NCBI GenBank assembly: GCA_027858595.1
Contig: JAQICK010000244.1
Location: forward strand, 1-7,516
Length of the DNA stretch: 7,516 nt
Source of the DNA: Melioribacteraceae bacterium
GTDB taxonomy: Bacteria; Bacteroidota; Ignavibacteria; Ignavibacteriales; Melioribacteraceae
Direction of reading: 5' to 3'
This document shows positions 1 through 6,045 of the stretch, one piece after another. The translations under genes were made by a program, and so were the position numbers. The notes beneath the pieces are model-generated. The model was not told the DNA's origin. It saw nothing but the letters and a program-made list of their open reading frames with translations, and searched no databases. The stretch's first letter is position 1; every line of letters starts with the position of its first letter.

Positions 1-360
1 ATTGGTCCAAGTATTAGTAAAAGTTTAACTCAGTATTTTTCGGATAACGAAAATATAAAACTGGTTGATGAACTGATATACAAAGGATTAAATTTTGAAG
101 AAGAGATATCTGAAAATGATAATCAGAACTTACTTGGTTTATCCATAGTTCTTACTGGAGCATTAACAAAAATGACTCGTGATGAAGCAAAAGAAAAAAT
201 CATATCTGCTGGCGGGAAATTTGTTTCTAGTTTAAGTAAGAAAACTGATTATCTTATAGCTGGTGAAAATGCAGGTTCAAAATTAGCGAGAGCAAATAAA
301 CTGGGCGTAAAAATTTTAACAGAAGATGAGTTTAATAATTTGTTGAATACAACAAAATGA
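1..360 (+). CDS. ligA: NAD+-dependent DNA ligase, C-terminal part (5' end outside window)
   Basis: This is the last 119 codons of the ligase that seals nicks during replication and repair, using NAD+ as adenylate donor. The frame is open from base 1 and ends at TGA 358-360. Visible residues 1-35 match the end of the helix-hairpin-helix domain (IGPSISKSL, then N-x-x-LVDELIYKGL). Residues 45-119 are a BRCT domain with the hallmark runs LSIVLTGAL, MTRDEAKEKI, SKKTDYLIAGENAGSKLA and a closing LTEDEF, which follow the C-terminus of E. coli LigA closely. The adenylation and OB domains and the zinc finger lie upstream of the window. An internal ATG at 172 lies inside the BRCT domain and is not a start. 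The next gene overlaps the stop as ATGA, so translation is probably coupled. Identification is secure. Confidence 0.95.
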   Translation: MGPSISKSLTQYFSDNENIKLVDELIYKGLNFEEEISENDNQNLLGLSIVLTGALTKMTRDEAKEKIISAGGKFVSSLSKKTDYLIAGENAGSKLARANKLGVKILTEDEFNNLLNTTK

Positions 361-887
361 TTTCTAAAATAAAAAATATTATATCGGAATACCTTGCTGT
401 AACGAAATTTGCAAGAAATCAAAATTCTACAAAGAGTTTTAAAAAATTTTTCTCTGAGGCAAAAGAAGTATTGGTGATTTTGCCAAGTAATGCAAGCAAT
501 TTATCAATGGATGTTATTGAGCTTATCCGATTTATTGTAATTCACAAAAAGAAATTATTTTTAATTCAAAAAAGCGTATTGCAAAATTATCTCCCAACAG
601 ATTATGAATATGCCTCACTAGTAGTTAGAGATACTGATAAAACAAAATTTGGACTTCCAACGCCAGAATTCTCTAAGAAAATTAAGAAATATACTTTTGA
701 TTTAGTTATTGACTTAAATACGGAAGCCGATATTTTTTCTAGTTCTGTTTCTAATATTCCTATTGCAGATTTTAGAATTGGATTTGTAAAAAACAAATCA
801 GATTTGTTCTACAATTATCAGATTCCGCATGAAATAAATTCTGAAAAATCACATAGAAATTTGTTAAATTCATTACGGATGTTTTAA
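357..887 (+). CDS. Hypothetical protein resembling the N-terminal half of a family 9 glycosyltransferase
   Basis: A 176-residue soluble protein with no signal peptide or membrane segment. I do not recognise a named gene. After a basic leader (residues 1-33) comes a predicted beta strand, EVLVILPSNAS (38-47), then an alpha/beta stretch, then FDLVIDLN (114-121) and ADFRIGF (137-143), followed by FYNYQI (151-156). The order of strand, DLVIDLN and RIGF recalls the first Rossmann half of heptosyltransferase-like GT9 enzymes. The second half, which carries the nucleotide-sugar site, is absent, so glycosyl transfer is unlikely. It may instead belong to an uncharacterised short family known in Bacteroidota (DUF6913-like), which I could not check. 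Its ATG overlaps the ligA stop as ATGA and no separate ribosome binding site is evident, so it is probably coupled to ligA. The gene is very likely real; the function is unknown. Confidence 0.75.
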   Translation: MISKIKNIISEYLAVTKFARNQNSTKSFKKFFSEAKEVLVILPSNASNLSMDVIELIRFIVIHKKKLFLIQKSVLQNYLPTDYEYASLVVRDTDKTKFGLPTPEFSKKIKKYTFDLVIDLNTEADIFSSSVSNIPIADFRIGFVKNKSDLFYNYQIPHEINSEKSHRNLLNSLRMF

Positions 888-917
888 CTTTTATATTTAA
901 TTAATAAGAATACTACT

Positions 918-1271
918 ATGAATGAAGCGATAGATTTTGAATTTACAACTCACAATGAAATTACTATTTTTAAGTTAAATGAAAGCAGATTTAATTCATC
1001 AATTGCGGGTTTTGTAAAGGCTGAATTTTCAATTACCTTATCTGAAGAAGTTAATAAGCTTGTAGTTGATATGTCCCAAGTTGCTTATTGCGATAGCTCG
1101 GGCTTAAGTGCACTGTTGTTGGCGTTCAGAATTCTACAAGCAGCTGAGGGAGAAATAAAAATTGCAGCACCTCAAAAAAGTGTGAGAACATTAATCGAAA
1201 TTTCCCAACTCGATAAAATTTTACCAATCTACAACTCTGTAGAAGAAGCAATCAACGAATTTAAAAAATAA
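918..1271 (+). CDS. STAS-domain protein, anti-sigma factor antagonist type
   Basis: A 117-residue protein consisting of one STAS domain, like SpoIIAA and RsbV. Such proteins bind an anti-sigma factor kinase and free a sigma factor, or act as partner-switch elements elsewhere; a phosphorylated serine turns binding off. The diagnostic segment is VVDMSQVAYCDSSGLSALL (residues 49-66 or so), in which Asp59-Ser60-Ser61-Gly62 matches the D-S-S-G phosphorylation site; Ser61 corresponds to the phosphoserine of SpoIIAA. The rest fits the fold: an N-terminal beta strand (ITIFKL, 15-20) and a C-terminal helix (SVEEAINEF). Neither an RsbW-like kinase nor a PP2C phosphatase lies in the window, so its switch partners must be encoded elsewhere. 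It sits 30 bases after the previous gene, without a clear Shine-Dalgarno, and 12 bases before the symporter. The family call is firm; the regulated target is unknown. Confidence 0.9.
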   Translation: MNEAIDFEFTTHNEITIFKLNESRFNSSIAGFVKAEFSITLSEEVNKLVVDMSQVAYCDSSGLSALLLAFRILQAAEGEIKIAAPQKSVRTLIEISQLDKILPIYNSVEEAINEFKK

Positions 1272-1283
1272 CTAAGTGGCCCT

Positions 1284-2750
1284 GTGGATCGTTCAATTGA
1301 TTATGTAATTATAGTTGCATACTTAATCGGTATAGCAATTTTTGGTATTGTAAAGGGGGGAAAGCAAAAAACCTCAAAAGATTATTTTCAAAGCTCCGAT
1401 TCCGTTCAATGGTGGGCAGTTTGTTTCTCTATTGTTGCTGCCGAAACTAGCACGCTTACATTTATTTCCATACCTGGCTTGGCTTATTTAACAAACTTAA
1501 ATTTCCTTCAAGTTACTTTTGGATATTTGCTTGGCAGAATTGTTATTGGAACTATTTTACTCCCTTCCTATTTCAAAGGTGATTTGGATACAGCTTACCA
1601 GTTTTTAGAAAATAGGTTCGGAGGAAAAACTCGCTCATTCGCTTCTGTAGTTTTTCTTTTTACACGTCTGGCAGCAGATGGAGTTCGATTATTTGCCACT
1701 GCAATTCCGTTAAAATTAATGTTGGATATTAGCTATCCCGTAGCAATTATTATTATTGCAATAATTGCACTAACATACACATACGTAGGTGGAGTTAAAG
1801 GCGTTATTTGGGTTGATGTAATTCAAATGGGGATATACCTTGGAGGTGCAATTATTGCATTAGGATTTTTAGTCTTCCAGTTTCTTCCAGATGGATTTGA
1901 CTCAATTATTGCTGCTTCACAATTAGATGGAAAATTGGAAATATTTAACTGGGGATTTGACAATGGCATTGCTGGGTTCTTTTCGCAACCCTATACTGTG
2001 CTTGGTGGAATTTTAGGTGGTGCGTTTCTTTCAATGGCTTCGCATGGAACAGATCAGTTAATTGTGCAAAGACTTTTAACCACCAAATCATTAAAGGCAG
2101 GAAAGAAAGCAATTATTGGAAGTGGCATATTGGTTATTTTTCAATTTACATTATTTCTTTTAGTCGGATTAGGACTGTATGCGTTATATGGAACATATGA
2201 TCTAGCTGAAATTGGGACAAAAATTGGCATAACAAAATCGGACGAAATATTTCCAATATTTATTCTCGAAAAATTACCAGTTGGATTTTCTGGGATAATC
2301 ATTGCTGGGCTATTTGCAGCAGCACTCTCAACACTTGCTGGTTCTATAAGTGCACTTTCTTCATCAACTATGTTGGATTTATATAAGCCATTCACCGGAA
2401 TTAATGACGATACAAAAGAATTAAAAGTTTCACGATATTTTACAATTATGTGGACTGTCCTTTTAATTGGCTCAGCATTCTTTTTTATGTCGTCTCCACA
2501 AACAGTTGTTGAACTTGCTTTAAGCATTGCCTCGTTTACTTATGGGGGATTATTGGGCACATTCCTACTTGGGCTCATGAACAAAAGGGCAACACAAGAA
2601 GATGCACTTGCTGGTTTTACTGCCGGAATTTTTGTAATGATAAGTGTTATTGCATTAAATTTAGTTGCCTGGACTTGGTTTACATTACTAGGAGTTTTAG
2701 TTACAGTTCTAGTTGGAAGTTTATTAAGTAAATTATCAAAAAATGAATAG
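1284..2750 (+). CDS. Sodium:solute symporter family transporter (SSS, TC 2.A.21)
   Basis: A 488-residue inner-membrane protein predicted to couple Na+ entry to uptake of an organic solute through the LeuT-type inverted-repeat fold. Length and about 13 hydrophobic helices fit the family. Seen: a first helix at about 5-24; KDYF (32-35) followed by WWAVCFSIVAAETST (43-57), the unwound second helix, where Ala52 and Thr55 align by eye with the Na2-site positions of vSGLT; a TYVGGVKGVIWVD-type loop (about 165-178); and a Ser/Thr-rich segment ending SSST (359-362) before MLDLYKPF, matching the other Na2 half-site. Substrate cannot be read from sequence; sugars, sialic acid, amino acids or vitamins are all possible. 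The start is GTG at 1284: an in-frame stop lies at 1269-1271 and no ATG exists near the N-terminus. The 12-base spacing to the STAS gene indicates co-transcription. Confidence 0.9.
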   Translation: MDRSIDYVIIVAYLIGIAIFGIVKGGKQKTSKDYFQSSDSVQWWAVCFSIVAAETSTLTFISIPGLAYLTNLNFLQVTFGYLLGRIVIGTILLPSYFKGDLDTAYQFLENRFGGKTRSFASVVFLFTRLAADGVRLFATAIPLKLMLDISYPVAIIIIAIIALTYTYVGGVKGVIWVDVIQMGIYLGGAIIALGFLVFQFLPDGFDSIIAASQLDGKLEIFNWGFDNGIAGFFSQPYTVLGGILGGAFLSMASHGTDQLIVQRLLTTKSLKAGKKAIIGSGILVIFQFTLFLLVGLGLYALYGTYDLAEIGTKIGITKSDEIFPIFILEKLPVGFSGIIIAGLFAAALSTLAGSISALSSSTMLDLYKPFTGINDDTKELKVSRYFTIMWTVLLIGSAFFFMSSPQTVVELALSIASFTYGGLLGTFLLGLMNKRATQEDALAGFTAGIFVMISVIALNLVAWTWFTLLGVLVTVLVGSLLSKLSKNE

Positions 2751-2852
2751 AAAATGATTAACGTTGAGAAATTAAATAATATTAAACTTTTCATTTTCTT
2801 AATAGATTTTCTGCTTCTGAATGAAGCAAATTCAAAGGAGTAAATGTAATTT
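2751..2852 (+). promoter_or_regulatory. Gap upstream of the HD phosphodiesterase: RBS, small hairpin and start-stop ATGTAA
   Basis: This 102-base AT-rich gap may hold a promoter for the pgpH-xerD pair, but no convincing -35/-10 or Bacteroidota-type -33/-7 pair is visible. Three things are seen. A 9-bp inverted repeat (AGAAAATGA at 2749-2757, TCATTTTCT at 2791-2799) has a 33-base loop. A compact hairpin pairs TGCTTC (2812-2817) with GAAGCA (2823-2828) around TGAAT. A strong Shine-Dalgarno, AAAGGAG, lies at 2834-2840, 12 bases before the ATG at 2853. Between the Shine-Dalgarno and the start is an in-frame ATG-TAA at 2844-2849. Neither hairpin is followed by a T tract, so neither is a good intrinsic terminator. 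Regulation by these elements is inference only. Confidence 0.4.
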
Positions 2853-5036
2853 ATGGATGTTAAGCAAATTACAAAAAGCAGAAGTTTAAAAATTCTATTG
2901 TTAATTGTAACAGTAGTTTTAATAGTATTAATGTTTCCACGCGGAGAGTCTATAGATTCGGAAGTTCAGGTAAATTCAATCTGGATAAAAGATGATTTAA
3001 TTGCCTCGCAAACATTCGAAATTCTTAAAGACCCAATTGTAGTTGAAAAAGAAAAATTGGCCGCCGCAAATAGTGTTTATCCAATATTTACTAAGAACGT
3101 TTTAACAGGCAAACAAGTTTTAGAAATTTTCGAATCTAATAATGAAAAATTATCCGAACATCTTAAATTAGTGAATATCTATCCTGACTCGATATTTAAT
3201 TGCAATGATATAGGTTTATCATCAACGTCTTTCATGGTATTCGTAAATATCCAAGAAAACGATTACGGAAACAGGCATTCCATAGAAGATGTTCTTAGTT
3301 TTTGTAAATCTGAAATAAAAAGAATATATAGGCGAGGCTATATTGATCGTTCGTACCCACAAATTATAAAAGATACAATTTCAGTTCGAGAGGGAAAATT
3401 TGAAGTTAGTCATTTAAAAGAAAGATATTATGACCCCGAAGTTCTAACATCCTATTTGGATCAAAAAATATTTAATAGTTTTGATAGAAATGTAGAAATA
3501 AAAAAAGCTGTTAAAGAGTATATAACATTTATTCTTATACCGAACATTCTATATAGTAAGCAAAGTACGGATGAAGCTAAGAAAATTGCAGCGGATAAAG
3601 TTTCTGGCAATCTAGGAATTATTAATGAAAATGAAAGAATTATTGCAAAACATGACAGAATAACAACTGAAAACAAAGCTAAAATAGACTCATATAGAAT
3701 TGCAAAGGGCTCATCATTATCAACGTGGGACACGGTTTTGCAAAATTTGGGAAAGTTTATGCACATCTCACTTCTCTTTCTTCCACTAATTATTTATCTG
3801 TTTTTGTTTAGAAAAAATATTTTTTATGATAATCTAAAATTGCTACTAATTGCAATTATAATTTTATTTGTGAGTGTATCTGCGTTTATAGTTGGCCAAA
3901 TTGAAGTTGATAGATCGTTAGAATTATTAATCCTAGTGCCAGTTGCTTCAATGCTGCTTACTATTGTATTTGATTCTCGTGTTGGATTTTATGCTACGGT
4001 GGTAGCAGCACTTATGGTTGCCGGTATTAGAGGGAACGATTATATTCTTGCTGTTACCAACATAGTTGCAGGTGGTTTAGCTGCCTATACTGTGCGAGAT
4101 ATTAAAAACAGAAATCAAATTTTCCATTCCTTCCTATATATTTTATTAGGATACGTGTTATGTATTTTAGCATTTGGTTTTGAAAGATTCGATTCTTGGA
4201 CAGTGATGATGGTTTCTACTGCTTATGCGGCTTCCAATGCACTTATTTCACCAGCACTTACATTTGGGCTTATTATTTTTGTTGAAAAAATATTTGGTAT
4301 AACTACTGAGTTGACTTTATTTGAACTAACCGATTTTAATTCTCCGCTACTCAAGAGGCTTGCAAATGACGCACCTGGAACTTTTGCACACTCAATAACT
4401 ATTGGGTCAATGGTTGAAAACGCAGCTATTAAAATTAATGCAAGTTCACTATTAGCAAGGGTTGGGGCATATTACCACGATATTGGCAAAACAATAAAGC
4501 CTGCAGGATTTATTGAAAATCAATTGAACAATGAAAATATTCATGACAATCTTTCCCCTAAGGAAAGTGTAAATTTAATAAGAGAACATGTTTTAGGCGG
4601 AATTGAACTAGGAAAAGAATTCAAACTTCCTCGTGAAATAATTGATTTTATTCCCATGCACCATGGAACAATGGCAGTAAAATATTTTCTCGAAAAAGCT
4701 AAAGAACTTTATGGTGAAGAGAACGTAAATGAATCGGATTATCGTTATCCTGGCCCTAAACCAATTACTCGTGAGACAGCTCTTCTAATGCTTGCTGATG
4801 CGTGTGAGTCGGCAGTTCGTTCTATGGATGATCCAACTCCAGAGAAAATAGAAAATTATATTAAAAACTTATTTAAAATTAGAATAAATGATGGACAGTT
4901 GGACAACTCACCTCTTACATTTAGAGACATCCATAAGATTAAGGAATCGTTTATTAATATCTTAGTTAGTCAGCATCATAAGCGAATTAGGTATCCTCAA
5001 CAGGATGAGCTAGAGAATAAAAGTGATGATAATTAG
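2853..5036 (+). CDS. pgpH: 7TM-HD membrane phosphodiesterase, PgpH type (predicted c-di-AMP hydrolase)
   Basis: A 727-residue membrane enzyme with the full 7TMR-HD architecture. Residues 13-29 are a signal-anchor helix; about 30-303 are the extracytoplasmic HDED domain, with NSVYPIF typical of its start; about 305-495 contain the seven-helix bundle; about 500-705 form the cytoplasmic HD domain. All expected metal ligands are present: His513 (FAHS), His542-Asp543 (YYHDIGK), His579 (REHV), His603-His604 (MHHGT) and Asp649 (LADACES). In Firmicutes, PgpH hydrolyses c-di-AMP to pApA; activity here is inferred from complete motifs. No diadenylate cyclase is in the window. The start is ATG 2853, downstream of AAAGGAG at 2834-2840, and places the anchor helix correctly; the next in-frame Met lies inside that helix. 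The 3' end overlaps xerD by 11 bases. c-di-AMP usually controls K+ and osmolyte balance, so the neighbouring symporter may be relevant, but this is speculation. Confidence 0.92.
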   Translation: MDVKQITKSRSLKILLLIVTVVLIVLMFPRGESIDSEVQVNSIWIKDDLIASQTFEILKDPIVVEKEKLAAANSVYPIFTKNVLTGKQVLEIFESNNEKLSEHLKLVNIYPDSIFNCNDIGLSSTSFMVFVNIQENDYGNRHSIEDVLSFCKSEIKRIYRRGYIDRSYPQIIKDTISVREGKFEVSHLKERYYDPEVLTSYLDQKIFNSFDRNVEIKKAVKEYITFILIPNILYSKQSTDEAKKIAADKVSGNLGIINENERIIAKHDRITTENKAKIDSYRIAKGSSLSTWDTVLQNLGKFMHISLLFLPLIIYLFLFRKNIFYDNLKLLLIAIIILFVSVSAFIVGQIEVDRSLELLILVPVASMLLTIVFDSRVGFYATVVAALMVAGIRGNDYILAVTNIVAGGLAAYTVRDIKNRNQIFHSFLYILLGYVLCILAFGFERFDSWTVMMVSTAYAASNALISPALTFGLIIFVEKIFGITTELTLFELTDFNSPLLKRLANDAPGTFAHSITIGSMVENAAIKINASSLLARVGAYYHDIGKTIKPAGFIENQLNNENIHDNLSPKESVNLIREHVLGGIELGKEFKLPREIIDFIPMHHGTMAVKYFLEKAKELYGEENVNESDYRYPGPKPITRETALLMLADACESAVRSMDDPTPEKIENYIKNLFKIRINDGQLDNSPLTFRDIHKIKESFINILVSQHHKRIRYPQQDELENKSDDN

Positions 5037-5934
5037 TGATGAGTTAAATCAATTTCTGCAAGAATATTTAGCTTATCTAAAATTGGAAAAAAACCTATCT
5101 GAGCAATCTGTGCTTTCTTATTCTTCTGACCTTAAGAAATTTTTGTTATTTGTTGAAGACAAAACACACACAGATTTAAACATAATTACTCCCAAACTAA
5201 TTTCAGAATATTTTGAAATAATGCGTGATTTGGGAATTAGTTCATCAACTACGGCCCGCTATTTATCATCCGTAAAAGGCTTCTTTAAATATCTCTCTTC
5301 GCAAGAATATATTGAAAAAGATCCGGCAGAAATTTTATCTACACGCATTACAGAACGTAAGCTTCCCACTGTTCTTTCTTTTATTGAGATTGAAAAAATA
5401 TTACAATCACCAAACACCGAGGAAAAACTTGGCTTACGTGATAAAGCAATTTTAGAATTATTTTATTCGTGCGGTTTGCGAGTTTCAGAATTAATTAATC
5501 TAAAAATGAGTGATTTATATTTTAGTGATGAAGTAATTCGTGTTTTAGGAAAAGGATCAAAACAACGAATTGTTCCTATTGGAAATAGTGCTGTTAAATG
5601 GATTACAGAATACATAAAAACTATAAGACCATTGCTCGAAAAAAAAATGAAGAGTGAAAACATAATATTCCTCAATAATCGGGGAACAAAATTATCGAGA
5701 ATGGGAATATGGAAAATTGTTGATAAGTACGTTAAAGTCGCTAAGATTGAAAAAGAATTTCATCCCCATACTTTTAGGCATAGTTTTGCAACACATCTCT
5801 TAGAGGGCGGAGCAGACCTTAGAGCAGTACAAGAGATGTTAGGCCATGCAGATATTTCCACAACACAAATTTACACTCATATAGATAGAGATTTTGTAAA
5901 ACAGATGCACAAAGATTTTCATCCCCGTGGGTAG
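5026..5934 (+). CDS. xerD: Tyrosine recombinase, XerD type
   Basis: A 302-residue site-specific recombinase, predicted to resolve chromosome dimers at dif late in replication with a XerC partner or alone. The length matches XerC/XerD (about 300). Residues 1-100 form the SAM-like core-binding domain (LEKNLSEQSVLSYSSDLKKF). The catalytic set is complete: Arg152 (CGLRVSEL), Lys176 (GKGSKQR), His248 and Arg251 (HPHTFRHSFATHL), His274 (LGHADIS) and the nucleophile Tyr283 (TTQIYTHI). The ending KQMHKDFHPRG favours XerD over XerC, though these are hard to separate without a tree. I prefer ATG 5026; a GTG immediately before it at 5023 is also possible. The start lies inside the end of pgpH with no good ribosome binding site, which suggests translational coupling. 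No integrase-like extra domains or flanking att repeats are seen, so this is the housekeeping type rather than a phage integrase. Confidence 0.92.
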   Translation: MIISDELNQFLQEYLAYLKLEKNLSEQSVLSYSSDLKKFLLFVEDKTHTDLNIITPKLISEYFEIMRDLGISSSTTARYLSSVKGFFKYLSSQEYIEKDPAEILSTRITERKLPTVLSFIEIEKILQSPNTEEKLGLRDKAILELFYSCGLRVSELINLKMSDLYFSDEVIRVLGKGSKQRIVPIGNSAVKWITEYIKTIRPLLEKKMKSENIIFLNNRGTKLSRMGIWKIVDKYVKVAKIEKEFHPHTFRHSFATHLLEGGADLRAVQEMLGHADISTTQIYTHIDRDFVKQMHKDFHPRG

Positions 5935-5998
5935 GACCAAAACTCATAACTCCTGTTTTATAAATCACAATCAAATTCTAAATTGAAAAACGATTGTC

Positions 5999-6023
5999 AT
6001 TCCCGAATGTCCTTATCGGGAAT
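5999..6023. repeat. Intergenic palindrome, 8-bp perfect arms, between convergent genes
   Basis: ATTCCCGA at 5999-6006 pairs perfectly with TCGGGAAT at 6016-6023 around a 9-base loop. It lies in the 111-base gap (5935-6045) between the stop codons of xerD (plus strand) and the glycerophosphotransferase-like gene (minus strand). The stem is far more G+C rich than its surroundings. The wider form, GTCATTCCCG...CGGGAATCTCA, is a familiar style of dispersed REP-like intergenic repeat in many genomes (compare the ATTCCC-N-GGGAAT repeats of Neisseria). No T run follows on either strand, so it is not a classical intrinsic terminator, but it could still protect or end both convergent transcripts. The rest of the gap shows nothing else I can name. 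Copy number elsewhere cannot be judged from this window. Confidence 0.6.
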
Positions 6024-6045
6024 CTCAGATGGCTAAATCAAAGTG

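Noticed and set aside
860..899. Bacteroidota-style promoter before the STAS gene (TTTG at 860, TATATTTA at 892)
   Set aside because: The -7-like element is close to TAnnTTTG, but the spacing of 28 bases to the TTTG is well outside the usual 19-21, and AT-rich DNA yields such matches by chance.
2141..2527. Minus-strand open frame of 128 codons within the symporter
   Set aside because: It is antisense to well conserved transporter helices, and its composition is that of a reverse-frame shadow.
3461..3766. Minus-strand open frame of 101 codons within pgpH
   Set aside because: It is antisense to the HDED domain of an intact gene and has no independent support.
5999..6023. Classical intrinsic terminator
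   Set aside because: The stem is not followed by a run of T on either strand, so only a looser role at the 3' ends is allowed.
5026..6023. Mobile element or integrative island marked by the tyrosine recombinase
   Set aside because: The recombinase is a standard 302-residue XerD type in a housekeeping gene run, with no tRNA, att-like direct repeats or cargo genes nearby.
5998..6025. Possible dif or Xer recombination site next to xerD
   Set aside because: An 11-6-11 layout puts the palindrome off centre by one base, and the arms do not resemble the conserved XerD arm (TTATGTTAAAT type). A REP-like repeat fits better.
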